A stretch of DNA of 64,000 nucleotides from Neostapfia colusana (lineage: Eukaryota; Streptophyta; Magnoliopsida; Poales; Poaceae): contig JASWHV010000013.1 of the NCBI GenBank assembly GCA_030760725.1, positions 34,692,699 to 34,756,698 on the forward strand, given 5' to 3'. The translations under genes and the position numbers were made by a program. Numbering within the stretch: the first letter of the stretch is position 1; every line of letters begins with the position of its first letter. The notes beneath the pieces were generated by a model. It had not been told where the DNA came from. It saw only the letters and a program-made list of their open reading frames with translations, and made no database searches. Shown here in pieces: positions 23,539 through 34,012 of this stretch.

Positions 23539-25494
23539 CTACTCGGAGTAGAACTCGACCTCCTGTGGGTCGTCCTCCTCCGGTACCTCTGCTGGTGGCT
23601 CGGGGTCTACCACCTCTTCTCCCATTCCAGGTTCTCCCATGGCTGGAAGACCCAAGACTACCGGTACGCCCAATACCGGGGGCACGAGGTCCTGCAAGGC
23701 ATGCACCTCGTCCATAGCTTGGTTGTAGTCCTCTTCCCAGCCTTGGCCTTCCTCGATAGCGTCGTCCCGCTCCTGAGCAAGGTCCTCATTCTGCTGGGTT
23801 AGGGTCTGCACCAGCTCTTGCAACGCCGCGATGTCAACACGGCTCTTCTTCTTTGCCTTCTTCAGACGACGCAACTGATTGTGTTGTTCATTCAGTCGCT
23901 TGATCGTCGGAAGGAGCACATTGCGGAGTGCGCTGTGAGCACTCTCAAAATGATCTCCACGGCTTGTGCTCTCCTTGATATTGGTGGCGAGATGCTCCGT
24001 ATGAACAGCTTGGCTGTCCATCACAGCGTTTCCCGCCCTCATTTGGAGGCTGAGATTTGCCTCCGTGGGGTTGTACCTTGGGCAACTCGGGTCTGTTGCC
24101 TCCAGGTACCTCTCTTCCCACACATGCTGAGCTCGTCCCTCCACCGGAACGAGTGCGTATGGTGTGCCCTCCATATCCTGCACGTGCAGTTGGCAGAAAC
24201 GTGACATAGTGTCGCGGGCTGCCACTTGCCACATCCCTTCCGGTTGTCTTCCTCTCACCGTGACGGTGAATGGCACCCAACCGGGTGGCGTAGGTCCTGC
24301 GGGAACCTCGACATGGATCGTCCACGCCTTGTTCCCCTCTTCGCCTCCTTCCTTGGCGAAGTATTGCGGCATCTTGTTGTACCCGAAATATTGGAGCATT
24401 TGCCACAATGCTTCCGGGTAGCCGCTACGGTCAGAACAGTGGGAAGCCACCAACCCGTTCTCCAACTGTTTATCTGCTGTCATCTGTAAAAATATATTTG
24501 AGAAATGTCAAATATTTATTTTAACAGTAAACCTTTGAGTTATAACATAGAACATGTCATTGAACCCATAAAACTTGGAAACATAGTTCAAATTTTAAAC
24601 AAATTTGACTGCTGGTCTGCTGTTCCCATGACAGCCTTGACCAGTTTCCATATCAACCTGATTTAGGCCATGTTAAAGGCAAACCAATTCTGGAGCTCAA
24701 CATCAAAGTTAAATTTAACTTCAATAGCTTTCCAGAAAGTATTTGGTTGGCCTAAGATCTGTCCTGGTTCAAAAGTTATGAGATGTCAAAGTTAACAGAA
24801 TTTCTGGAATCAATTGGACAGCACCTCCCTGCTTTAGGTACTGAATTGATCCAAGAATCCCAGTTAATTCTGTTCCCAACCTGACAAAACTTTCTGTTAC
24901 AAAGTCGTAACCCATCTCATAATCTTTCCAGAAGTACCTCATTTCCTATTTTTGGATTTTTAAGCAGGAAGTTATGCTTAATTTACAGAGAGTTTACAGG
25001 GAGTCTTTGCTCTGTCCTGTTTTCTGGACAGTTTCAACTCTACTGCATTTTTCGAGTGGTTAAGGGATGGAACACCTCTGGACCTCAAAAGAAGAGTTGT
25101 AAAGCTCTTCCAACACTTTCCAGAAATGTATCATACGACCCCAACCTCGAAAGAACTCAACCTCTAACCTCTGATTATCTTCAGCCTTGATTCAGCTGAA
25201 AACAGAGTGCTCTGTCCTTAACATCCTATAAGTTGAAAGCTTGTTAACTTTGAATATCCTGTTCAAGGGAAGGAGTTACATCAAGTTTTACTACATTGGA
25301 TCAAAACCATCAAGTTTTTAAATGAAGTTGTTCATTTAGTTGGGTGTGACGTCGATGCGTCACCAGATTATGTCGGTACTACGTCCTCACAAAGGAAAAA
25401 CCTATACCGGACTTAGCCGGCTTCGTTAGTTCAGTGGCACTACTCGTCACTCGCACACGGATGCTACACGTCTACCGTTTCGTGGTAAGGCTAC
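23268..25494 (-). other. Candidate leader intron of element B (gag acceptor)
   Basis: In the sense strand the donor-like CTGCAG|GTAGCC has its GT at 25494-25493. The acceptor-like TTTCAG ends at 23268, one base before the gag ATG. A nearer acceptor, ATTTTTACAG, ends at 24484 directly before the ATG of the extra ORF. Use of one or the other would produce either extra-ORF mRNA or gag-pol mRNA. This is inferred from sequence only. Confidence 0.45.
23539..24483 (-). CDS. Extra ORF upstream of gag in element B (314 aa, function unknown)
   Basis: This is an uninterrupted sense-strand frame between the primer site and gag, absent from the leaders of C, D and E. Residues 1-100 are globular. Residues 53-97 contain two beta-like strands (WTIHVEV, FTVTVRG) followed by a likely helix (MWQVAARDTMSRFC), an order reminiscent of the end of a double-stranded-RNA-binding fold, though key residues cannot be confirmed. 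Residues about 180-265 are charged and heptad-like, suggesting a coiled coil, with a basic patch RRLKKAKKKSR at 205-215. The tail is acidic and proline-rich. The ATG directly follows ATTTTTACAG, an acceptor-like sequence. I do not recognise the family. It stays open although gag-pol has two stops. From memory, extra ORFs before gag have been reported in some rice gypsy elements; whether they are homologous is unchecked. Confidence 0.75.
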   Translation of the reverse strand: MTADKQLENGLVASHCSDRSGYPEALWQMLQYFGYNKMPQYFAKEGGEEGNKAWTIHVEVPAGPTPPGWVPFTVTVRGRQPEGMWQVAARDTMSRFCQLHVQDMEGTPYALVPVEGRAQHVWEERYLEATDPSCPRYNPTEANLSLQMRAGNAVMDSQAVHTEHLATNIKESTSRGDHFESAHSALRNVLLPTIKRLNEQHNQLRRLKKAKKKSRVDIAALQELVQTLTQQNEDLAQERDDAIEEGQGWEEDYNQAMDEVHALQDLVPPVLGVPVVLGLPAMGEPGMGEEVVDPEPPAEVPEEDDPQEVEFYSE

Positions 25495-25791
25495 CTGCAG
25501 AAACTCAAACAATCATCAGACTCGGCTGCACACCGAGCCCGGAATCCATACGGTTCGTACATCCGGCCGTCATCACTCGCCCGGATGTTCTCAAGCCAAA
25601 CATGCCTTGAGTTACGTGTTCATGTTTCAGACCATGTGACGGGGTCTCCCATGTTGCACCACGCACGCCAGGGACAGACGTTGCTCGAATACCCCAAACG
25701 ACATGAAGAGTCGTAGAGGATACTAAAGCGGGTCGGGTTACCTGCCACCCGTGGGGCTCCACCCTTCAGCTTGTGCGTACTGGTGGACAGC
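24484..25791 (-). other. Element B 5' leader
   Basis: This is untranslated sense sequence from the primer site to the extra ORF. It contains the donor-like CAG|GT at about 25494, an ACAGAG-TG-CTCTGT inverted repeat at 25202-25215, and a stretch (about 24995-25140) related to the leaders of C, D and E. No gene is visible. Confidence 0.7.
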
Positions 25792-25803
25792 GCTCTGATA
25801 CCA
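25792..25803 (-). promoter_or_regulatory. Primer-binding site of element B (initiator Met tRNA)
   Basis: The sense strand reads TGGTATCAGAGC, the usual complement of the plant initiator-Met tRNA 3' end, 4 bases after the 5' LTR. Confidence 0.92.
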
Positions 25804-25807
25804 ACGC

Positions 25808-28800
25808 TGACACGACCCCATTGGTCCTGTCGAGCCAGGATCACGCTGAGGGGTGCTGCGTTATACAGCACCGTATAACACACGTCAAAGGTGCAAAGCG
25901 GAAGCGGAAGTTTTATTACATAAACAAGTTTATGAACATGTTTACATCAAAATAAGTTCAGTCTACACTCGCGGGCGTAGACTAACCATCAAGTGCGCGT
26001 TCAGCCCTCGAACGTGTCCTTGCTAGCACACACGCACACTAACTCTGCGGCGTGCACGACTCCCACTCGACGGGGTTCCCCTCCTGGGGTTCCGTCTCCT
26101 CTTCGGGAGTCCCTTCCTCATAGAACCCTGCAAAAGCTTCAAACACAAGCAGTGAGCACGAAGGCTCAGCAAGTCTGACCTGTCTCACCTAAACATGGAA
26201 CTTCTACATGAGGGTAATAGGTTGCATGAGGTAAAAATCATTTGCAAGGACTCGCCTAATTAGTAGAACCTTACTTTCAAGTTTTAGCAGCAGGTTGTGG
26301 AGAACCTTACGCTAAGGCACATGAGAGAGCCGCAATCAAACAAGAAACACATTTCTCTCATGTACTTTGCTCAAAGTTGAAAAGAACTTTAATTAGCTCT
26401 AAGCTACAGCATATCATTAACAATCAATGTCCAGCTTTCAATCAGCAACATTTTAACATGTAACTAGCCTGTTCTTTCTACGTCACGGTACAGTGAACAA
26501 GTGGTACTCACTGACCGCGAGGGACGGCGATTATAATCGATTTACACCGGCAGGGTTACCCGAACAACCCGTCACGTACGCCCATACTCGATGTTGCCTC
26601 CAACAACCATCACGGACGCCGTACGCGACTACCTTTCACCCGTCAGCCAAATATTGAACCGGTCCCATCGTCCCGAGCAAGAGGTCTCTGCACGCACATC
26701 TCCGTGCCGCCAGCCGATTTAAACCTCGAGCTCTCAACCTACCCTCTGAACGACGGGCAATGCCTCAATACCCAGCTACCCGAGTTACATCAGTTTCCCG
26801 GTTCCCATATAGCTGGTAGGTCTTCGGTACTGTTCTAGCTTGTTCAACAGGCCCGCACACGGCTCGGTTCTCAATCGACACAAGCGGATCTACAGCACAC
26901 AGGCCCCAAAGTCCTGTTGCCCTTACTCTTCGCTCGGTCTCATTTTCTTGCCATGTGTATCATGTGCTATCTCTATCCGAGCAATGTGCCTCTAGCCTAT
27001 TCTCGCGAGTAGTTCCAACTACTCGACTTGTACCGAATCCTACTCTATCCTAGCAATGTAGTGGCTAACGGGGTTTGCAATCCTAAACCCAACCCATGGT
27101 TCTCTTGGCTATGCAGTGGGGCTTCCAAACAAGACTCTAATGCACAGAAGAAAGGAAACAAGTATGTGCTCAAAACAATAAAAATTTGTAAAAAGGTTAA
27201 TGCGGACCGGAGCTTGCCTTGCTGCTCTTGGTCGTAGGCTATCTGTTCCTCCGGAGTAACGAAGTCTAGGACTTCGGGTTCCTCCTCGACCTTAGCGACT
27301 ACATAATATAAGAAACATATGTATCAATTTAAATGCATTTGTATTAACTTTGAAGTTGTGAAGTCCATAACCCTTGCTAGACAGACCTAATGACTGTGAA
27401 ACTTTTACTGTGGCTTGGTTACAACCTAAACAGAGACTTGGTCAAGTTTTAGTTGCAGCAAAGCTCAATTGAGCCCTCCACAATTAATTATGTCCTTGAC
27501 CTTAATTAAAGGCTTTTAGGGTGTTCTAAGGATTTTCATGAAACAAACTATGACTTTCTGAAAACTAGATTTTCAGAGGGTTCTAATGGAGTTGGTCTCA
27601 CTTAATTTGGAAGTCTCTATCTAAAGATATGAGCTAAACAATTTCAGATAAAATTCTGAAAATGTTTCTGAACATTTTCTATTTTCTCTGGAACAGTTTA
27701 ACTAATCACACCATTAGGTGGATTAAATGAGCTAAAATGGATCTGAAATTTTTATGGTAGTTCAAGGATATTTTGGTGAACATCTCAGACAAATTTCAGG
27801 ATTTTCCTCCAAAGGATTCTCCAGTTAAAATTCCTAACAATTTAAACTTTGAGCAATTAATTCTGGAGAAATAAGGAATTTCATGAAGTGAAACTTGATT
27901 TTCTGGAAAGTACTCAGAGAGCTGAATCCAGCAAAATTTGGTTCACTCAATTTGGAGCTTTCTAGCCAAAGTTATAAGGATTTGAAGTTTGAAGGAAATC
28001 TGAAAATCGGGGAAAAGTTTAAACTCGCGCGTGGGCCCAGGGGACACGCGTCGCACGCCGAGGCGATGGCACATCGCGGCCCACAAGGATTTTGCGCGCC
28101 AGCACACCTGATCCCGGCCGCAGTCGGATCCCGATTCAAAATATCGGCCGCTGACAGCTGGGGTCCACCCCCTTCTTCAACCTCGCGACGCCCGGGCTCC
28201 GCCGCCGAGGGGCCTCGCCGGAGAGCTCGCCGCCGGCTTTTGTACAGCTCCGAACTTCTCGATTCTGGCCGCCCCTGCCTACTTTTACTCGGGGAACAGG
28301 ATTCTAGGGTCAGCTGCTCATGACAATGGCCGGAGCATGGTCGGCGACGAGCCGCCACCTCGGAATGACTTCGGCCATGTCGGCTGACTTCTCTAGCACC
28401 TCAGCTACTTGGGAAATCGGTCGGGGAGCATCAGTGGACCTCAGAGAAGGTCGACATGAGCTCGAGGCAGCTCGGGGAAAGCCCGAAATAGGTCCTCACC
28501 ATGCGCCTGATACCCCCCGTTGGTTCCGCCATTAGTAGACCTCAAATTACGCCGGGCACAGAGGTTCTCCGGCCCAGAGTTGTGAAGGCAACTTGTGCGT
28601 TACCGTGTCTAGCTCGTGTGAGAGCGGCTTCAGGCCCCCTAATCCTTTCTAGAGCACGAATTAAACAGAATCGTACCCGAAGGTCGTTCTGCACACAGAA
28701 AGGGGAAAAGTGGAAATTCGCCGCCGGTGAGCAACCACTCGAGCTGTGGCTCGGGGATGAGCAGCACCGGTCACCCGCGCATCCAAGGGTGCCTTGGCTC

Positions 28801-29851
28801 GGGCGTGACAACGCCCTGGTTTGGCTGTCCACGAGAGCCCGAGGTGCGGCGGTTCCATGTTCCGATTTTGATCTTTCGGCACAGCCGATATCACTCGGTT
28901 TCAACCGAATTCTAGCAACGGGGAGGATGGAGGAAGGTCTCTAGTACCTTGCTGGGGCTCTGGAGTGGAAGGAGGGAGCTGCGATCGGCGTTCTCCGATC
29001 AAGTCCGAGCTGCGGAAGTTTTCGGCCGGCGCTGAGTTCTTGCGAGGAAGAACGACGGTGCCTCGGCCGAGGAGGGGGCAGGCGCCTTAAGAAGGCTCTG
29101 CACCGCCTCATGCCCGCGCGTGGGCAAGCAGCTGGTGGCGCGGCGGCTGGCCTCGGTTGCGATCACCGCTGCGGCTCGGCGACCCGAGTGAAAAAGTCTC
29201 AGTCGGTTTGATCTGAGCAGTGGCTGACATGTGGGTCCCACCTCCAGTTTTAACCTCTGAAATTTACTCCTAATCACTGTTGTAAACAGTGAACCCCATA
29301 CTACCCTTGGTAATTCAAATTATTCACCCATGAGCCATTTGAATTGATCAAAGTTCAAATGAGGTTTGGTTTGAATGAATTTCAGCACAAGTTCAGTTTG
29401 AAATTCAAATAAAGTTTGAATTTCTCCCACTTAGCTCATGTCAAGATCAACTCCAAATGGAGTGAAAATTGGTGTGTGAGCTCACAAAAATGTGCTGAGT
29501 AAGAATATGCCCCCCACTTTTAAATTCATTGGATAAAAAAAACAGTTTGAATTTGAATATGGTTTCAAACTGCCCTCTTCCTAACTATACCCAAACTGAC
29601 CTCAAAAAGGTTTTGAATTTGGGTGAAACTTGGCATGGACATCCTTAGCAAAGTGTAGGAGTTTTCATATGTCCAGCCCATCTATATCACATGTGGGAAA
29701 TACCACTTTTGCAATGTGTGAGTTTGTTCTCTATTGAGCATGTTGATAATTGTTACTTGCTCTTCATTTGTGTTCATCATTCTTCCTCAAATGAGGTGTG
29801 TGGTGTGGTGATGAACACTGCAAATGGGTGTCAAAAACTGAGGCCCTTACA
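25808..29851 (-). repeat. Element B 5' LTR (4.0 kb)
   Basis: It is the partner of 14600-18640 with the same GC-rich core (about 28020-29220) and motif series. Its terminal hairpin (25852-25872) is a perfect GGTGCTG/CAGCACC stem, whereas the 3' LTR copy has one mismatch. The 18-mer copy at 27201-27218 carries three changes. Confidence 0.95.
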
Positions 29852-29856
29852 CCTTC
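29852..29856. repeat. Right target-site duplication of element B (CCTTC)
   Basis: It is the partner of 14595-14599. Confidence 0.95.
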
Positions 29857-30153
29857 CTCTTGTTCTCATATTCCAAGGCCTTCAGCTTCCTTTCTACCAC
29901 AAATGCTCTGTCCACCATATTTTGGAAGCTTTTATACTCATTTGAGGACATTGCACACTGCATTTCTGCGGTAAGTCCCTCCATGAAACAATCTTGTTTC
30001 TTCTCATCAGTCTCTATGTCCCGTGGGGCATAACGGGATAGTTGAGTAAATTTAGTGAGGTATTCCCTCACCGTCATGTTTCCCTGATGCAGTCCCAAAA
30101 ACTCCTTCCTCTTGTTTTTGAGTTCACCTCTTGGGATGTAATGGTTGCGGAAT
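29857..30153 (-). pseudogene. Element A gag, middle part (truncated)
   Basis: The sense frame reads through FRNHYIPRGE, KRKEFLGLHQGNMTVREY, FTQLSRYAPRDI and FVVERKLKALEYENKRK, the capsid part of a Ty3/gypsy gag (compare KFQEFLELKQG in D). The frame runs into 14594 when B is removed. Its N-terminal part is lost in the deletion that joins gag to the LTR at about 30154. Confidence 0.88.
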
Positions 30154-32233
30154 AAATAATTCTATCTACACATCCTAATATAGGATCAAAGTGGTCAAGG
30201 ACACTTGCCTCCTTCCTGCTGCTCTTGGAATGGGTAGTCCTGATCTTGGAAAGGAAGAACTTGCTCTGGAGCAGGTTCTACATCATACCATCACACATAG
30301 CAAAAGAAAAAAACAATAATCCATAAGACATAGTTCACACTTCCACTTCAAACAAACCACACATTCACATTTATGAAAGTCATTCACAATTATATGTGTT
30401 GTGGTTACTCTATGTGTGTTGATCTTTGGCTTACAGGTACTTTTAATCATGTGTATATGATTCCTACTTTTGTATTCACATTTATGCTTAGCTACTATAT
30501 ATATGAGTTTCCAATTTAAATAAATTCCTTATATTTAATTACTACACCTTTTAGCTACCAAGTATGCATGAAAGATATTTTCCTACTCCAGATGTGTCTT
30601 CAGAACTTCTACCAACCCTAAACTGAATTCTATGAATTTTAGAAACTTCATTTATCATTTACTAGTTGCAATATTTTCAGATTTATTTCCTATGCCTAAA
30701 TGTGAACTTTATTATGAAATTAACAAGACACATCATCTAAACAGAATAGGTTGTGATCTAAAATATTTAATAATATATTTTGACCTTTTCCTCTGATGTA
30801 AACTATTTTACATTTATTTTCCCTATTTTCAGAACTATTCTTTACTTAAAATGTGTCCCTATAACTAATAAATGTGAATAATAAATTAAACAGATTCATT
30901 TCAGCAAAAATCTATTTTTATCTCACTCCAAAGTTTTCTAAGTACTGAGAAAGTTTTTAATTTAAATTTGACAATATGTTTGTCCCACTTTTTAAATTTT
31001 AAATACTAGCCACATATTCAATTTCCTAAATTAAATATCGAACAGGGTTAAAAAGGTAAACTCACCCCACTACAGGGTCTATAATATTATTTTAACAATT
31101 TTCAGGGGTCTAGCTACTCATAACAGAGGAATTTTTCCTAATTTTATTAAGTCCAGGGGCTAAAACTTATTTTTAAATGAATTTACATGATTTTCTGAAG
31201 TTCCAGGGGCTAGATCAGAAGTTTCCGGGGCTAGCTCTTATTTCACGAGAACCCCAGGGGGTAGCACGTAAAAATTCCAGTCTTTATAACGCGGGGCTGA
31301 CGTGGACCGTCCGATTTAAAACAGACGGCTGAGATTATAACGTCGAACCGGTACGCGGGGATTTAAACTCTACCGTGCGATTTAAAATAAACGGCGCACA
31401 AGCGGCCACGTCGCTCTGATCGAGCGTGGGCGGCGCTGCCGGCGGCGCACGGCGGCCGGAGGCGGCGATCTCGCCGGAGAGTTTCGGATCTTCGTAAATT
31501 CTTCCTAGAACTGTGATTTTATGGCATAGATCGGTGGAGTGGAGGTCGGGGATCTCACCTCGGGGGTTTTCTTGAGCTCGGAGGTCCTGGAAGGCGGTCG
31601 GCGACGAGGTCCAAGGTGAATTCACGGCCAGGCTCGTCGGCGCTGTGTTTGAACCGCAAATCACCGAGTTTTCTACACCTGCGAGGTTCCCCGGAGGCGG
31701 TGGATCAAGACCAGCGAGTTAGATCGGAATTTCCGAGCGTAGATCGGCCAGAATTCACCGGAGGGGCTCGGGTTCTCACCGGAGTAAAAACGGCGGATCG
31801 CGTGGGAAAAACAGAACGAGTCCGGGGTTTTTATAGACGGGGGAGGGCGGCGGGTTGGTTGTGATCGAGTTTGCTTCGCCCACGAACGAATTTCGGCTGG
31901 GATACGCGAAGATCCGAGTCGGTTTTGATTCGGGGTGAGAGAGTCCGGCCGAGCGCGGGCGCGAGCGCGAGGAGGAAGAAAGGTTGGCGGGCCCCGCATG
32001 TCAGTGGGAAGAAGGGGGGCGCGCGCGGCTGCGGGCTGGCGCGAGGTTCGGTGGGCCGGCTGGTGGGTTTCGGCCCACTGGCCGTTTTTTTTTCTGTTTT
32101 CCTTTTTCTTTTTCTATTTCTTTTCTGTTTTGAGTTCAATTTGATTTCCAGTTTGAATTTGAACTTTTGCAACACATGCAACACGTCCAAAAATTTTTAA
32201 ACTCCCCTCTAAACAGGATTTTGGGGTGTTACA
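30154..32233 (-). repeat. Element A 5' LTR, truncated (2.1 kb)
   Basis: It aligns with 8759-10843 of the complete LTR. The missing 1349 bp, the primer site and the start of gag were lost in one deletion with AAATAATT shared at the junction. It keeps the TATA-like box (31828-31835) and the GC-rich part. About 58 substitutions by eye separate it from the left LTR. Confidence 0.92.
31828..31835 (-). promoter_or_regulatory. TATA-like box in A's 5' LTR
   Basis: This is the same TATAAAAA as at 10438-10445, conserved between the two LTRs. Confidence 0.5.
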
Positions 32234-32238
32234 CTGGA
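32234..32238. repeat. Right target-site duplication of element A (CTGGA)
   Basis: It is the partner of 7405-7409. Confidence 0.95.
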
Positions 32239-32465
32239 CCCCTTCTCGGTGCTTCATAGTTACGCAACGTGAGCTGGTTATAGACTTCCGCTGTAGTTAT
32301 TTTATGTAGATTATTTACAAAGAACATTTGTAAGCTTCCGTTTTTGATTTATGTAATACTGTGTTCCTTATATGTGTGCTGTTGGGTGCCGCATAACACG
32401 GCACCACCCAATGCGATTCCTCGGGCGAGGCGGCACGGCCCTGTGATCGTGGTCGGGCCCCCTCA
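32239..32465 (+). repeat. Element C 5' LTR, end part
   Basis: It continues the LTR broken at 7409 and ends GGGCCCCCTCA. It contains a terminal hairpin with stems GGTGCCG (32385-32391) and CGGCACC (32399-32405), 60 bases from the LTR end. Confidence 0.93.
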
Positions 32466-32468
32466 GCG

Positions 32469-32480
32469 TGTTATCAGAGC
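32469..32480 (+). promoter_or_regulatory. Primer-binding site of element C (one mismatch)
   Basis: TGTTATCAGAGC differs at one base from the initiator-Met complement TGGTATCAGAGC and lies 3 bases after the LTR. Confidence 0.85.
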
Positions 32481-34012
32481 CGCATTGGTAATAGCGCACG
32501 GAATAAGGATCGTATTACGACAAAAACTTAGGATACGGTGAGGAAACGATATTAGGCCCACATAAGGACTATAGTAGTGTAGTTACTTAAAGTGGCAAGA
32601 GTAACATATGTGTTTTAATTCTGAACTTTCATTATGTAACTACGCACCTACGCTCAGGTAAACATGGTAAGGAACGCCACCGAAAGCGGCTCAATTTCGG
32701 TTAGCTCCCCTGACGAGGAAAGTGGTTCAGGGATAGGTCTCACAGCTTGGTGTGAGACGTTAATATGAAACTCTTGGACTCTTCATGTTCCTGAGTTCAT
32801 ATGAAACGCTGATCCCTAGCGTGCATTAGGCAAGTAAGTGGAGACCCCATCGCGTCGTCAGTAACACGATAGTGTGTTCGTCTGGAAGTAGCCCAGGAGG
32901 ACATACGCAGCGCTTGCCATCGGCGTGCCCTGCAGGGCAGTAGGTGGTATCCATTGGGTTGATAACATTTCCAACCATGACGACCCGTTCATGACATACT
33001 CGGGTTCCCCTTCGTGTGGTGTTGAAACACGATCACGTACCTTGAGACGTGACTTAACTCAAGGACGGCCGTATGGCAATGATACGGGCGTTTGTATTTA
33101 CTTTTAAATATGGAACTGCCTGAAATGAAACAAACCTTTGAGTGCACCATTATTGAGTGTTTTTCTGCAGGTACTAACCACGTACGTATCCCGTGTAGTA
33201 CACGTGTGCGAGAGACCGTCTTAGTGCCACTGATAATACGTATATGCCGGTATAATCCGGTTTAGGATTTTCTTTGGTGAAGCTACGTAGTACCGACATG
33301 TTCTTATGGTGCATCAACACCGTACTACACTCAATAACCTCTTCCCTAAGAAGAAATGAGTCATGAGCTAACTTTCAACTAAAAACGGAAGTTTGAAACA
33401 AGTATTAGTTATGGAACTCTTGTTTTGAGCTAAGATTCGAATGAGAGTATAACTAGGTGTCCAAGTTTTCAAAAACAGAATGCTCTGTTTCTGGCAGAAA
33501 TTTTTGCTGGACTTTAACAGAGTATAACTCTGAGTAGCTTGACCCCAATAAGGTGTATGATACAGTTCTGGAAAGATTTTCAAGTTCTCTACAACTTCCT
33601 TGTAGTCCTCCAGAGCAGTATCACATATTACATGGGTGAAAAGTCCAGTTGAAGGCAAACTGTTCAGAACCAGGACAGTAGCAAAAACCTCTCTGGACCT
33701 TTCTGTTTTTAAGCCACAAATTCCTGTAGAAAAATCCTTAAGGAGCACATAAGTACTCGTTGGAAAGATACTGAAGTTTACTAAAACTTTGGTGTTGAAC
33801 TCAAGTCAAGAATCTGTTGATAACTTGAGTAAAATTTGGAGTTTGTGTGAGCTGGTCAGAGTAGTTCGCTGATTAGTTTAGCGTACTTAAGATTTGTTTA
33901 AACATGAATGTGGTTATGCTTTCATAAAGTTCATGACATATTCATGTTTTACTTATCTTTACTTACTACGGAGATAGAATTTTTATTGACTCAAAATTTT
34001 GTTTCTTGCAGC
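32481..34012 (+). other. Element C 5' leader
   Basis: This is 1.5 kb without a gene. It shares stretches with the leaders of D and E: a donor-like CTGCAG|GTACTAACCACG at 33165-33182, a CCGGTATAATCCGG-type stretch near 33247-33262, and an ACAGA-ATG-CTCTGT inverted repeat at 33476-33489. The minus-strand open frame 33368-33748 is judged incidental. Confidence 0.7.
33171..34011 (+). other. Candidate leader intron of element C
   Basis: The donor-like TTTTCTGCAG|GTACTAACC has its GT at 33171. The acceptor-like TTTGTTTCTTGCAG ends at 34011, one base before the gag ATG. Removal would take out 841 bp. The TACTAAC inside the donor also resembles a branch-point sequence, so the site could act differently. 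Confidence 0.45.

Larger units (their letters stand above)
14600..29851 (-). mobile_element. Element B: nearly intact 15.3 kb Tekay-type retrotransposon with extra ORF
   Basis: B is a complete minus-strand element: 5' LTR 25808-29851, perfect initiator-Met primer site 25792-25803, leader with an extra ORF (23539-24483), gag-pol 18710-23266 with two nonsense codons, polypurine tract 18641-18653 and 3' LTR 14600-18640. Its sense termini are TGTAAGGG and GTGTCA. About 72 substitutions by eye over 4.04 kb give about 1.8 % LTR divergence. It is inserted in A's gag. Confidence 0.96.
7410..32233 (-). mobile_element. Element A: decayed Ty3/gypsy chromovirus, inserted in C's 5' LTR
   Basis: A runs on the minus strand. 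Its 3' LTR is at 7410-10843, its gag-pol remnant at 10889-14594 and 29857-30153, and its truncated 5' LTR at 30154-32233. Element B splits its gag. A deletion has removed the downstream part of the 5' LTR, the primer site and the start of gag. LTR termini on the sense strand are TGTAACACC and GGGTGTGACA. By eye about 58 substitutions separate the shared 2.08 kb of its LTRs. Its LTR sequence is unrelated to B-F except for one hairpin motif. Confidence 0.93.

Noticed and set aside
23374..23802. 142-codon plus-strand frame opposite the extra ORF of B
   Set aside because: It is a complement of the sense extra ORF and spacer, with no independent support.
25792..25803. tRNA gene at the Met-like sequence
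   Set aside because: Only 12 bases match the tRNA 3' end, next to an LTR. This is a primer-binding site, not a tRNA gene.
33908..34012. In-frame upstream Met at 33908 as the gag start of C
   Set aside because: The upstream codons have no similarity to gag and lie before the acceptor-like site. The start at 34013 aligns with the MVRT-type starts of D and E.
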